The translations under genes were made by a program, and so were the position numbers. From Lytechinus pictus (Eukaryota > Echinodermata > Echinoidea > Temnopleuroida > Toxopneustidae), in NCBI RefSeq assembly GCF_037042905.1, contig NC_087253.1, positions 15,297,501 to 15,361,500 of the forward strand: a stretch of DNA of 64,000 nt, written 5' to 3'. Below the pieces are notes generated by a model. That model was not told where the DNA came from, made no database searches, and saw nothing but the letters and a program-made list of their open reading frames with translations. Positions 21,951-35,800 of this stretch are shown one piece after another (positions within the stretch are counted from its first letter, which is position 1; each line of letters starts with the position of its first letter).

Positions 21951-22716
21951 TTAAAGGAGAAGCTCACCCTGATAATAAGTTTGTTTTCTTGAAAAGCAGA
22001 ATATTATAGAAACAAATACTTGTGAACACTGGCGTACAGATGGGGGGGGGGGGGAGCTTGGGGGCTCTTGCCCCCCCCATTTTTTACGACCAAGAAAAAA
22101 AAAAGCAAAAAAAAGAAAGAGAGAAGGGTGAAATATGATATCGTTTTCTACAAAGTATGTAAAAATCTATCGCAAAATTTGATTTTTTTAAAATAAAAAT
22201 AAAGAAATTTTTTTGCTCGCTCGCTTCGCTTTCTCGCAACTTTTTATAAATTTTACACGGTACGCCATATCTAGCCCCTTCAAAATGTTATAGGCTCATT
22301 ACATCACTGCTTGTGAAGGTTTGATTAAATTCCGTTAAAGAACCACGGACTCTTTACGAATTTTATTTTTGTTTTGTGACCTCAATTTAGAAGAGCACTT
22401 CTTCCATGTCATCAAAATGTCATTTTCAAAAAAAAAAAAAATTGAAAGTGATTTGTGCGATGGATAAATCATCAGACACATAATTTCACACCCATTCAAT
22501 AAGAAGTATATTTGAAATCATCATATTAAAAAAAAAATGAATCTATAGTATTTTAGTTTGCATGATAATATGGGGAAGCTGCTCGAATATGACGTCACAA
22601 ATCTTCACAACTCGGTTATTAATTCTTTGATGGGCTTTCCATCGAACGTTCACGAGTCTTAATTTTTTCTGCTTTTATTAAAATTAACTTATTATCAGGA
22701 GAAACTTTACCTTTAA
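21951..22716. mobile_element. TTAA-flanked MITE (AGG family b) with nested G-run repeat
   Basis: 21955-22712 between TTAA copies. The ends are AGGAGAAGCTCACCCTGATAATAAG-like and the inverted CTTATTATCAGGAGAAACTTTACCT. A G-run repeat is nested inside at about 22028-22268 (GGCGTACAGATGGGGGG ... GTACGCC). Confidence 0.7.
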
Positions 22717-22934
22717 GCCCGTCACTAAATGATATTGTTAAAACTTTTAAACAATCGTCCGCTATTGTCACGATAATAATCCTTTGATGTAGGGGAAAAC
22801 CCCGTCTTTCACACGCTTCTAGCAAAATTTATGTATTGTAATTTCTGAAGGTTATGTCAAAATAGCCATTGACGTCTTTTACAATGTTAAAGTGCAAGGC
22901 ATCTTAATTATTTGGGCATAAAGCTCAAAATGTG

Positions 22935-23172
22935 CACTGTAAAAACGCTGTTTAATTATTTTTTAAGCCCGTCACTTTAAACAACTTTAGTTTAAACTTT
23001 TAAAAAAGTTGTATAGTCTTTTTAAACAAGCCCGTCGATTTATTAAATGCTTAAACTATTAAAGAATTGTTTGATCTCTTTCAAACAACTTGGGTAAAAG
23101 CTTAAACAATAGTTGTTAAAGTGACGGGCTTAAATAACGGCCTTGAAATTTTAAACAGCGTTTTTTATAGTG
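22935..23172. mobile_element. Palindromic MITE with AAGCCCGTCACT subrepeats
   Basis: CACTGTAAAAACGCTGTTTAA at the left is inverted at the right as TTAAACAGCGTTTTTTATAGTG. AAGCCCGTCAC(T) recurs in direct and inverted form at about 22715, 22968, 23028 and 23112. Confidence 0.75.
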
Positions 23173-23269
23173 TGGGGAACAGTTTTCGAAACCGAAGTGG
23201 CAATCCTGCATTGGTAAATATGCTGTTATTTTATTGTTATTATGAAAATGCATACACGATACAAACATG

Positions 23270-23635
23270 ACAAGTTTAATCAATAAGGGTTCGCTGTAAA
23301 AAGGCCCTATAATGTTTAATCCCCGTTATAACACTTTTAAACTATTTAAACTAAACTATATATAAAAAAAACTTGTTTAATTAAGACTTTAAGCAACTTG
23401 CTCAGGGGCGGATCCAGGATTTTCCAAAAGGGGGGCAAATTTTTTGGAGGAAAATTTTGACAAGCCAAAAAAGAAAGGTTTTCGACCACAAATTAACAAG
23501 CAAAAAAAAAGGGGGGGGGGGCACATGCCCCTTTTGCCCCCGCCTGGATCCGCGCCTGAACTTGCTTAAAATTTTCTTTAATAGTTGTTAGAGTGACGGG
23601 CTGACGTGCTTAATTTTTAAACAGCGATTTTACGC
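23270..23635. mobile_element. Diverged relative of the 22935 MITE with nested insertion
   Basis: It begins CGCTGTAAAAAGG and ends TTTTTAAACAGCGATTTTACG, with AGTGACGGGCT near 23592, so it is the same family as 22935-23172. It is interrupted at about 23400-23572 by a second palindromic repeat with ends GGGGCGGATCCAGGATTTT and CCTGGATCCGCGCCT. Confidence 0.6.
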
Positions 23636-24358
23636 TGGCGTACCAGTGGCGTACCATGGGTCACATCATGGGGGGGGGGGGGGGGGGGCACCAGCAAATT
23701 TGTTTAGTCTCTTGGTGGGCGGGCGCGCAAAGCGCGCTCAATAGCCAGGTATACTGACCTAATAGAGACATTTTAAGGACTGTGCCATTAGACGGATATG
23801 TATCTCACTGATCAAATAATGCGAGCGCGAAGCGTGAGCTGAAAATTTTTTATATTCAATCGGACCTAAAAAAGGGACATTGTAAGCAATTTTTTGTAAT
23901 CGTGACACGTACCTGTGTCACTAAACAAACAATGCGAGTGTTAAGTGCGAGCTGAAATTTTTGTATATATTGACACAAAATAGGGACATTTTAAGGACTA
24001 TTTTTTAGGAATTCATGTAGAGCATACATACCAGTCACCTAATGCGAGCACCAAGCGCTGGCTGATTTTGTTAGAATTACATGTACACCAAAACACATAC
24101 AGCACTTTTATGTATTCATTGTAATCATGAATATGATACGTTTCTCACTAGTTAAATATTGCGAGCGCGAAGCGCGAGCTGAAATTTTTTGAAATTTAGA
24201 CATGAAGAGGGCCATTCTAAGGCTTGTTTGTAGGAATTCACTAAGACCATGCGTACATAATTTCTTCCCCCCATTACGTTTCTCTTCCCCCCTTTTTTTT
24301 GGCCAGTCGATTGGTGGGGGGGGGGGGGGGGCACGCGCCCCCCGTAGTTACGCCACTG
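23636..24358. mobile_element. Dispersed repeat with GCGAGCGCGAAGCGCGAGCT units
   Basis: Ends GTGGCGTACC...GTTACGCCAC are inverted. The interior has G runs at both ends (23670, 24316) and about four diverged units of roughly 120 bp, each with GCGAGCGCGAAGCGCGAGCT-like words (23821, 23931, 24042, 24161). No coding frame. Confidence 0.6.
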
Positions 24359-25075
24359 AGGAGGCCAGACATGGCGAATGGGGCAACTTTCTAAAAAGCT
24401 GTGAGCAAGCGAAGCGAGTGAGCAAAACTTTGGACCTTTGTAGTACAAAATCATTTTTTTTTTTTTTTTGGGGGGGGACCCTGATTGAAACTTTGAACAG
24501 CAAGTGTGTCTCCACGCAAAGACTGAGCGAGAGGGCCTTCAGTACACAAGGCATGAGTAGGCTGCACATTCAGACCCTTAACTCGAGTGAAGGGTTTGCA
24601 CACCAGACTACGAAGGCCCCACCCACATTCCCATCTATACGCCATTGATTCTACATGTTCTATGCATCGATCGGCCTACCATGGGCGTCAAAAAGTTTCT
24701 GAAAGGCAAAATTACTATAGTAGAAGATATTTGATCCTGTGTGTGTGTGTGTGGGGGGGGGGGGAGGGGCAAATGATGGGGTCCCCACTTATACATATAT
24801 GTTGGGAGGGGGAGGGGCTGAACGATTAAGGGGGAATATATCCCCGCCTCCTGAAGACGCCGTTGGCATGCTGTACAAATAACAACACAACCTCAAGAAA
24901 TCAAAACTACATTGAACATTAGCAAACGAAACGAACAAGAACGAATCGAAATTAAAAACAACAACAGCGAAACAAACAAAATCAAACAAACAAAAGAAGG
25001 AATAAACAACAACATTAAGAAAACCGGTATGGTAAAATTAAAACAAAGTTCAAACTTCTGCTGAACAACCAATAT
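24359..25075. other. Intergenic; repeat fragments
   Basis: Contains another GCAAGCGAAGCGAGTGAGC fragment (24405-24425), poly-T/G (24453-24478), a GT/G run (24738-24768) and an A/C-rich stretch (24880-25010). No gene. Confidence 0.4.
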
Positions 25076-25476
25076 ATTTTGTTTGGTTGGTTTAGTGCTA
25101 AAACTCGATCCAGTGTTGATTTAACACCAGTCCGGATTGTCCACACCAGTTTGGTTTTGGTCTAACACCAGATAAACTGATGTATGTTTTGATTCATCCA
25201 GGAAGAAATACTACAAATTACGAATAGTAAATCTGATCATCTGGACCTACTGGTTTGAAACGGAGAACAGTTGTCCGACCCGGGACGCTTCTTCAGCGTC
25301 CTAACAGTTTCTAACACCAGATAGCAGTTTATACAACACCAATTAGTATTAAAACAGCATCGGTTTGATTCCAAACAGGTGTTGCTTCGATCTCTGGCGT
25401 GGACATAATATCGATTTCGGGCTGGTAGTAAATGAACACCGGAGTTTTTGCGGTGTTGAACCAACCAAACAAAATA
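25076..25476. mobile_element. MITE copy 2 (of 1593-1841) inside an extra inverted repeat
   Basis: The middle (about 25094-25455) matches the MITE at 1593-1841 over most of its length. It has an extra roughly 130 bp after CTAACACCAGATA, and that word is then repeated. The copy is bracketed by perfect 18-bp inverted repeats ATTTTGTTTGGTTGGTTT-like (25076-25093) and AACCAACCAAACAAAATA-like (25459-25476), which are absent from copy 1. Confidence 0.7.
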
Positions 25477-26344
25477 CATTTCCAGATTTATTTCGAAAAA
25501 AGCATAGAGAATATAAATATTCCCCCTTAGCACATATTATTATAAAAATTATGGATCATAAAAAATTAGAAATTAGAATGCAAAAAATATGTAACGTTTA
25601 ACAATAAGAATGATATTACGATAGTTTAAAAACATGCTATGGAAGGTTTACCTGCTATTTTAAAAATAGTGCAAACCTTTTGATAAGATGTTTTTTTTTA
25701 AGCAGACCATTAAAAACATTTCTATTTCCATTTAATCAAACATGAGGATGTGATGATGAGAAATATATATATATTTTTTTACGAAGGAGCTTCAGGAGCT
25801 TCGATCACAGGAGTAAGATGTAGGCTCTCTACACCCCCCCTGAAAGTGAAACCAATGAATGAGGTAACTTGAGGCCTACTGGATGGAGAGTGAGAGCGAG
25901 AGAAATGGAAAAGGTGCAATGGTAGAACAAAACCTGAAAACCAATCAGTCAAAAGTCATTTCATTTTTTTTTATTTACCGGTATGTTTAATTGAATCATA
26001 CATGTACCTATAACACTTCTACTGTCGATGTCCGCAGGACGAAAGTTTGTTGACTCGATGACTTGTCCAATGAAATTACTAGTAAGTGATGACGTAGCCA
26101 CGCCTTCGAAACGGGGGAACTCTTACCATAAAACCAAGCGTGTCATATCTCTACTTCTTTAAACTGATTAAAAAAAAAATGTAATATCAGAGTTAGTACA
26201 TTGAATTAAACCGAATAATTTTCTTCTGAATCATTTGGGAGAGCTAACTGAGGTATTTGAATCAATGAGTACATTTTATAAATTAACACCATACTCTATG
26301 GTGTTACCATAGGGTGTCACCCCCTTATTCTCGTCGAACGATTT
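25477..26344. other. Upstream flank of the PNPLA2 gene
   Basis: AT-rich, no repeat recognised. A short palindrome (ACACCATACTCTATGGTGT near 26287-26305) lies about 40 bp before the E-box. Confidence 0.4.
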
Positions 26345-26354
26345 GTCACGTGAC
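26345..26354 (+). promoter_or_regulatory. CLEAR-type E-box GTCACGTGAC
   Basis: Perfect 10-bp palindrome about 300 bp before the PNPLA2 start codon. It equals the CLEAR consensus bound by TFEB/MITF/TFE3 bHLH-Zip factors in animals. A second CACGTG follows at 26384-26389, next to a CRE half-site ACGTCA (26377-26382). Confidence 0.5.
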
Positions 26355-26465
26355 TAAACAAACTATAGTACGGATCACGTCATCACGTGCGAAGGCATCT
26401 GACCTCGACATCACCGCGGGCATATGGCAGCGGGCCAACTCTATGGGCCAGCAGTACAGTACGTC

Positions 26466-26471
26466 TATAAA
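26466..26471 (+). promoter_or_regulatory. TATA-like box of the PNPLA2 gene
   Basis: TATAAA followed by a GC-rich stretch (GCAGCCGCGCCGGCC at 26481-26495). This would place transcription start near 26495, giving a leader of about 160 bases to the ATG at 26656. The start site itself is not demonstrated. Confidence 0.45.
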
Positions 26472-26655
26472 GAGTACAGTGCAGCCGCGCCGGCCGATTG
26501 TTCATGTTGTCATTACACAACAACCGGCTTGAGGTTAATAAAGAACGATCACGAGTAACTTTTCGGGCCACGCAGTCAACGCAAGACGTATTTTAACACA
26601 TTTTTTATTCGGCCTGTGAGTCATTTGAATCCTAACTTTCAGCTGTTCTTCAAGA

Positions 26656-26815
26656 ATGAATATCTCCTTTGCAGGATGTGGATTTCTGGGCATTTATCAT
26701 ATCGGTGTCGCGAGTTGTTTTCGTGAACATGCCCCACACATCATCGATAAAATTGCCGGAGCATCCGCCGGGGCTCTCCTCGGCACAGTGTTGGTCTGTG
26801 AAGAGTTAGACCTCG
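26656..26815 (+). CDS. PNPLA2: PNPLA2 exon 1: oxyanion loop and nucleophile Ser37
   Basis: Encodes residues 1-53 plus one base, with GCGFLG and GASAG. The donor is CTCG/GTAAGT. A TTTCAG 13 bases before the ATG could act as acceptor for a 5' leader intron. Confidence 0.9.
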
Positions 26816-29800
26816 GTAAGTTTAGATCCATTTAAAGCTCCCTTTTATCAGTTTATGTAAAAAGCCTAATCATATTTAGTATGCTCTCTAGTATATTAAT
26901 GCGGGAATGTTTTTATGTTTTGTTGAGAAGAGTCGCAAAGATACGACACCGAAAAGCGAGTGGTCATTTATTTCGTTTGTTTGTATCGACGTGTCATGCA
27001 CGTTTCCAATGCCACGATCGATGGAAGATTATTTGAGTAATATTCAAGTAAATATGAATTTTTGACCACTGATATTCCCTCCAAATGTTAAGATATATAC
27101 GAGTATCATTTGGATACGTTTGTTTGGTGTTTTTAGTGTTTCAAAATGTATTTTTTTTTCACTAGGTTTCTACTTGGTCCTCGTGTTTACTTTCTACTTC
27201 CGTGCAAACGCTTCACGGATGGTTCGATCGACTGGGTGTGGACCTGTCGAGCGTCTTCATTGGCCCAATTAAAGGGCTGGTCGGGGGTGTGTTGTCAAAT
27301 AACCAATCAGAAATCACGTTAGATCTTCATCATTGCCTACTACCGGTATTTTATAGCTGACCAACCCTCAAAATAAACATCACAATTGAAATCATGTATC
27401 TATATAGCCATACCCCAAACTTTAACAATATTGTTGGGTAGGAAAAGAAGACTTAATAAAGTTAGTTATTGCCTTGTTATCTACAGCTCAGTAATAATAA
27501 GTATTAACTAGAAACCATGTTTGAAACAAAACATGAATTAATTTGTTTCAAACAAGAATAATCAAACAAAAGACCATCATGACCATCATGGTCTGCCACC
27601 ATGGCATGCTATGGCATCCTTTTTGGATTATTTTTTTATTACATTGATGCAATAAATTTACAGATAATTCAATTTCATTTTGACTTAAGATGATTTTCGC
27701 CAGTCATTAGCTAATTGGTACTATTCAATATTTATGAAACAGCTCACATACATGTAGCCTCGGCTTTATTTAATTTTAGGTACATGTAGGGAACATCAAA
27801 AAATTGACAGGATAAAAAATAAGAAATTGTTAAATTAATCCCCAGAAACAATGGTTATTCCTGTCTAGTCGAGAGCATGACAATTGTTAGACAGAAATAA
27901 GTAAAAAAAAAGGTCTGTTCGGGGGACTTATTTAATCAGTATTACTGAGTGAAAATGATGTGAAATGATGTTCATGTATATAAAATGATTCACCAGAACA
28001 GACAGTTATTTCTACTGGTTAATTTATTATTCATTAGTTGGCTTCAACATAATTCAGTTTGTCCATGATATATTTTTTCAAGAAGTGAGATCTAGTAGAA
28101 CTTTGTAATCAGCACTGAAATTCTTGACATACAAAATAAGAATTTGACATAATGCTAAGAATATACATGTATCATTAATGTAAATAATTTTTTTCAAATT
28201 TGTTCCACTCATCATTTTCATCCATCATCATCCTTGCCACCGCCATCATCATCATTGTTCATCAAGTACATGTGCAGGAGCTCAAGACAAATTGTGGACA
28301 TTATATTTATAATTTTCATTATCATTGTTTTGTTATAATTGTTATTTATTGTATCGTTGTTTTGGTGATAAATACATAACAACACCGTCCTCCATCAACA
28401 TTATCACCATCGTCATCATAATCATCATCATCACCACCACCTCCATCACCACCAACATTTTCACTAAGAATTTTCACCAAATGTTGTCATCATAATCAAC
28501 ATCACCAGTGTCATAATCATCATCATCATCCCCATCAACATTATCACCATCGTCATAATCATCATCATCACCACCACCACCATCATCACCACCAACATTA
28601 TCACCATTGTCATCATCATCTCATCATCATCATCATCATCGTCATCATCACCACCATCATCATCACCATCATCGTCATCATCATCATCACCATCATCGTA
28701 ATCATCATCATCGTCATCATTATCTCCAACATAATCACATCATCATCATCATCATCATCACCACAATGATGATCATCATCAGTGTGATTTGTAATTTTGT
28801 AGTTCATCTTTTATAATATAATTCATGTCACACTTACACTCTAAAAATATGGCTTTTGTAGGCTCAGTGTACACTACTCAACAGGCACATGAACCGATAT
28901 CACCTAAAAAGAAATTCTTAAATATATAGTGTAGCCTAATTTCCTCCAGTTGTTCTGATATGTGTCTTTCAGAAATAAGAATGTGGGATTTTAAAAAATG
29001 TTATCTGCTCTTCTGTATTATCTCCTTGGTATTTATTCTGGAGGAGATTATCTGTCAAGTGGGCCCCATTGTGAATGTGTACAAGGTGTCAATTGTTTTT
29101 GGCCCTTACGCAATGTTGTAACAAGTCATGCATGTAAAAATGTGACTTGAAAGGAGTGGTATAGTTCAGCTCATTGAAGATAATGGTTCATTTTTTGATA
29201 CATTTTTTTAATCACGTTTAATCCTTTTTTTTAATTGCAAAAATGTAGGATGTCAACTTTAAATCAAATGTCTCTTACATGTAACCCCAGTCTTTGTTTT
29301 GTCAATTGTGTGACCATCGCAGTCTATTACATCATAAAATGTACAAAATGAACATACATGTACATGTATGTACTGCAGCATACATGTAGTAGAACCTACA
29401 GTTTACATGTACATTAAAACTCTGCTTCAGCTACATGTACATGTACAGTATAGTGCTCACTCCCCATCAAGTTTGTTTATTCATCACACTACTACAGTCC
29501 TGTACAATGCACTTAAATTGCCCGAACAGATTGTTTTATCCAGTGGCCTCCAAACAAAAAGGTTTTATGTTTGAAATTTGGTCAAGTTCGTCCACAGAGT
29601 ATGTACATCATGACTATGCATTAATACTTAAAAATAGACTGTGTGCACTCAATATTTATGTTTGGTATTAAGTTTCAATATTTTTATCCGGTGACCTCTA
29701 TTAAATTGATTATTTGTGGACCATTATTTTGTTTGAAAATGGGTCAAGTTGATGAAAGAATTATCTGCAGTGCCATGTTTACAAAGAACCTTTTTTTTGT

Positions 29801-32800
29801 TTACATTATTTCAGTACATGACCCTGGCATGATTCAATTACATTGCTGAATATATTATATACATGTAGAGCTCTAGTCTAGATGTAAAAAGAAGTAAACA
29901 TGTAATTATGCTTGTTATATTTTGATATAATTTGCACGGCACGTATTGTACACATGTTACTCTTTTTTTTCTTCTTCATTTTGTTTCATATTATTTTTTA
30001 TTCATGTAATATGTGAATCATTGCCAGATGAAATTATTCTTTATACAGTTGATTATCAAATGCTTGTCAAGTAGGCCTAGTATTAAAGGTACTGACTGTA
30101 TAGCCTACATTACTCTATTTTGTTTCATTTATTGGTGAATCGAAGTCCCCAATGCCCCCCATCCACTACCTTTAATAGGATCATTTGCACGCTTTTTAAT
30201 TTCTATAAAGATCTGCCCTTTTGAAAAGTGACCTTTGCCCAAAAAGTACCTGTATTCAAAGCCTGAAATAACCATCTTCACCCCCTCTTTCTCCTCCGTA
30301 TTCCAGGTAAAATCACAGAGGATGTCCTAAAGACGGCGGCCAAGGCCCGGGCCCGGTCCCTGGGCCCGTTCCATCCCGGGTTTAACCTGCATCAGATCCT
30401 CGTTGACGGGATGGAGCGCATCTTACCCGCAGACATTCACAAGAGGGCCAGCGGAAGGCTGCATATCTCGTTGACGAGGATGTCCGACCGTCAGAACGTC
30501 ATGGTGTCCGAGTTTGAGACGAGACAGGACCTCATGGATGTAAGAAATAAACACCAACTGCAAGTCTTTCATAGCACCCCCTCTTTCTCCTGAGCTTGTC
30601 ACAATTAATTCTGTGTCTTATTTCTGCATGTACATGTAATTTCTAAAAAGAAAATAATAGGGAAAAAAATCATGATATGGGCAAAGAGACAATATGAAAA
30701 GTGGTAATGCATGAAAACATCAAGAAAAAACAAACTGGGCCCCATGGCATAAAAGTTACTATTAAGGTAACTTTGTCATCCAATGGTAACTATCATGGTA
30801 ACAATGCTCATCAGCCAATCAAAATCAAGGATTCCATGAAAGATACATGTACCATTGGATGTCAAAGTTATTACCATAATGGTAACTTTTATGCAACAGG
30901 GCCCAGAAGTGATAATACGTATGTACATATAAAAGTAGAGGTTGCACAGAGTTTAATTTTGACAACAAACAAATGCCGGTTGATGATAATGTAGAAAATG
31001 ACTGAATGAGAAGCAATTTGTGTTCCATATTTCCTTATTCCAGCATTGTTCTTTTAATGTCATTTCATTCACAACATCATTCAATTTTTTTTTTACCGGT
31101 ACTGAAAAAAGGAGTGTGTGGTGGTGTGTGCCGGGGGGGGGGGGGGGGGGGGGTTGTTAAACAGAATAAAACTCATCTGTAGTACTTACCGTAATTCAAG
31201 TTCACACGTGTACTTCTTAATCTTATTGAATTTACAGTCACGTAGCTAGATACTCAATAAATTTCCTATTTAAGGAAAAGAACGAATGGACAATAGAAAG
31301 GAAATAGCAATGTCATATGACTTTCAGGATGTTCAAGTCCAAGGTCACCCACAATGTGCATTGAGCACAAAAGATGTCAACAACCTTTTTTCATGGTAAT
31401 TCCCACCATTAACCCAGGCTATCCTTCACTATTAAAATGTATTGTCCTCAATCATATAGTGGACTTACGGGTCCAGGGTTAACTGTTTTTCCTGTCCATA
31501 TTAAATGTGAATAATGATATGCTCAGTAGGCATTATCAGATGTTTTTTTAAACACCTGGGACACATTTACATGTATATTAAACTTGTTATAATTAAAATG
31601 TGCAATAACAGTTGAAAGCTCACTTTGAACTTGATATAGAAAATTGTGCATTTATGAAACGGTTCCCAGAGTTATATATAAATGTACATTGTATTTTGGA
31701 AAGTGTAGTTGAGTTGTAAATTTATGCATTGTTAGTTTTGTCAAAGACAAAGATAACATTAGAGTACGGGTAATGATATCACTTTAGATGAAGAGCACAT
31801 GAAGTGTACTTGTTATGTGAAAGATAAGATAAGGTACACAGTGTATTTGATTTTTTTATAACATTAGAGTACGTAACGGGTAATGATATCACTTTTAGAT
31901 GAAGAGCACATGAAGTGTACTTGTAATGTGAAAGATAAGATAAGGTACACAGTTGTATTTGATTTTTTTAATTCATCTTTCTTTCTTTCTGTTCATGCTT
32001 TTAGCACAAAGTTCATTACATTCAAGCATTGCAAATATGTGAATATGATTTTCAAACTACACTCTACTTGTACTAGTACTATTCCTATCCTATTTGGTTT
32101 TTTCAGACTGAATGATAAGAGTTAGAAAACTGACAGTATTATGTACAAATGTAGTGTACATGTATAAACATTTGAAATTGTATAAAGGAGAAAAATCATA
32201 AATATATGGGCAACCCGTCTGTGAGAAAACGAATCTGACGGTTCAGAACTCACAATGTTTATTTGAAGAAAACGTGAAAAAATAACACAAAGGCTCCGCG
32301 CAGAGAGATATAAAAGGAAATCAATCTAAAGCCTAAAGGCAAAGGATTGAAATAAGGAAAAAATGCAAAGATAACTATCCCAAAAAGGACACTTTATAAA
32401 TGCAAAATGGGGGTGTACTTAGCTATCGTCTGATCACGGCGGCAGGCGAAAGTAAAAGAGGAAATGGACGCCAATTTTCGCGATGATCTTGGGATAGTGC
32501 TCGCGTAGGGAGATGCTGCGCGCACGCAGGAAAAATTGTGTACTTTTATTCGGCGTGCAAGTTAATCGTAATGAACTAGCAAATCAAATGAATATATCCC
32601 AGTTATTGACAGTATATGATTTTATATATTCTCTTATTAAAGCAATACATTGTAGAGAATTCTACAGTATGCTGTTGATGTAAAATTATAATCACTGTTT
32701 AATATATTTTTCTGTTCACTCTGATAATTCATTTCATTTCTTTGTTTTCTTTATACAGGCAATCCTGTGCAGTGCTTTCATTCCATTTTACTCCGGGTTC

Positions 32801-35800
32801 CTTCCGCCCACGTATCGAGGGACAGTAAGTACAATTTTATTTCACCAATTTAACATTGTGGTCAATACTGGGCCCTGTCTCACAAAGAGTTATGATTGAT
32901 CCAATCAATCATAACTCTATGGAATTCCATCAGTGTCATAATATTTTTATAGGAAATTGGCACAATGTCCTTTGTAAACAAAGAGAAGTACAGTGAACTT
33001 AAAAAAAAAAAGAACAATGAATGCATGAATATACATCATAGTTGGAAAATATTTTGAGCAAACATGCATAATACATGTTGACGTTGCTGGCCGTCCATAG
33101 TTGCGATTGATTGGATCAATAGTAACTCTTTGTAAGACGGGGCACTGATGTACATGTAACAAGCAGACTTGACCTCTTTATGTGCAATTCAATAGCTGAA
33201 GTCCATACTTTTCCATTTCATGCATTGCAAATTCTGTGTTCTTCCTTGTTAAATATACAGTATTAAATGTACATTCCTGTGCTTCCTTGTACACTGTAAA
33301 CGTCTTTGTGTTCTTCGGTGACCCACATAAAACTTGTTGCAGTAACCACTGCTCTTTCGACCCCAAAACTTATATTGTTGGATGCAGCATTATGGAAGGT
33401 TGGATCGCATTTGGAAAAGGATGTCACTCCTCTAACCTTTTAATTGATGATTTAACATTTCAGTATTTTATTTAGCAAGCAGAAAACCTGAATTTACACT
33501 GTACATGCACAGGATCTTCCTGGTATCGCATCGCAATTTGCTCCACATTTATTAAAGACTGCTATGCATAAAGTCTTTTGTATAGTATATTTTTACATAG
33601 GGCTGTACATGTACATTACTTTGTTTAGAGCTTTTCTTTTATGACCAAAAATGCTATTCATATTTGTAAAGCGAAATTATTCCCTGATGCACATGACACA
33701 CGCTGAAGAAATGTGATCAAAAGCTTGGAGACCTGGAACCATGATTGATCAGATTTTGCTCTGATGCATGATTTTGTTTATTGGATTTTCCTTTCATATG
33801 CATTATTCGATATTCATTTATTCATGAAATTCTGTGAATTCTGCGTTCTTCTTGAAGTGTTTTCCGTTTTCTTTATCACAGAAAACTGGGGATTTTATCC
33901 CCAGCTGAACATTAAGAAATGAAAATTTGTTTTTAAATTCAAGTGAAGAAACAGAATGACAGCACAAGTACATTTTCATGCATGAATAAATCATTACTCA
34001 ATGAGCACACATGTACAGTATGTACATGTATGGCAGAAAAACATTCAATTCCTCTCTGACTTTCCAGTGTGATATTAATTGCCATTTCTCTCAAACTTTT
34101 TTTTTTTTTTTAATGTTAATTTCTCTCAAACTTAATCCTGTACATTTACAGTTGTGCTCAAAATGCACTCCTTCTTGCTGATTGTTGAATGCAGACAATA
34201 ATATACAAATAATGAATGTTTATGAGTGCAATGGACAGAATACTTCATAAGGTGAAAGATGAAATGATCCATTCAACGAGGCGTGGACGAGTTGAATGGA
34301 TCATTCATTTCATCTTTCACCGAATGAAGTATTCTGTCCATTGCACAAATGAAAAAACATTCATTATTTGGTTTATATGACACTTAAAAATTGATTTTTT
34401 TTTTCATATGATATTTATGAATTTCGATGCAAAACACGCTCATGCAGTGCGAATTTGGTCTGTTATGTCATTACAACATGCGCACTGCTGGTGCCTGCAG
34501 CTGCTGTCTCGGTGCGCAAGTGCAATGTACAAAATCGTATGGATCCAAAATTGCACGATGAATGGATCCAAAATTGCACGGTTGATGACGTCATTGCAAA
34601 ATGGGCTGAATGAACGATATCAAACAACCAATCAAATCACAAGGATCTATCTACATGTAGGTGTCATATAATACTAAATATGTTCAGGGAGCCCAGAGAA
34701 GTTGAATGTAATATTTCATCACCTGACTTCACAATTGAATATCCAAAACATGGCAGAAATTGAACACTAATAATATGTTCATTTTCTGGTGGGGTTCACT
34801 TAATTTCGAGCCATGTATGTATTCTTTACATTGTCCAATGAGTCATACAGACATGTGAGAGATCGGAGGATATGATTTCAGTTCAAAAGGGCAGCTTAAA
34901 CATTGATAAAAAGGAATACAGTTAGCATCTAAGAATTGTAAAAACATTGTACCTACAAGTGTACAAATGTGTGTACATTATACCGTTTTACAATGTACTT
35001 GTTTTTCAAAAATTAGATGTTTCTGATTAAATGTTGAAAAACTTGAAATTCACATACATGTACATGTATAAGTATGTACTTTCATGTAAATGGTAAGAGA
35101 ATATTTAAATGTGTATGATTCAGTGAGCAAACAAATTATTTGTTTGCTTTATTAAAATTTAGGGCCTAATGAAATTTTTTGGCAGGACTTTCTGCTATAC
35201 TACTTTAATACAACTTTAATCATACATGAACATGTATGTGTAGTACATGTACATGTAATATAAATTAATACTCTTATACATTTACATGTAGTACCATATA
35301 GTATGGGACAGTAGCTTTTCATTTTAGGCCCAAGAATTGAACTGAAAATAATTAGCCAAAATCTGGGGTCTTTTTATAAAAAATAACAATTAATCGCTAT
35401 TAACCTAATTACGGGAGCCCGATTGATAGGTAGCAACATTTACACAAACTCAAATGACCTTGATATGATTAAGCAATTGTAATTTGGGTCTCATATTTAC
35501 TTCTTTTTCTTATAAACTAGAATGCTTTAATTGTTATCATTTAAGTCAATTTGTGTGGACATCAATGTTTACCTCATGCATTGTGTACATGTACCGAAGG
35601 GACAACAGAATTTTAAATCAAGAGGCCTTCAAGTGTGAGATAAAACAAGAGTATAGTGAACCAAAACACCCAAAATAATTAGAGGGAATTTACTTCTTTA
35701 AGTTCTCATTTCTATAGAAAGTTTACATCTACTTTATAAATGTCTCTGTTATCAGTCCAAATACATGTATCTCATGCATACAAGTAGACCAATGAAAACA

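Noticed and set aside
28607..28816. Poly-His and poly-Met frames
   Set aside because: They come from an impure (ATC)n repeat within PNPLA2 intron 1.
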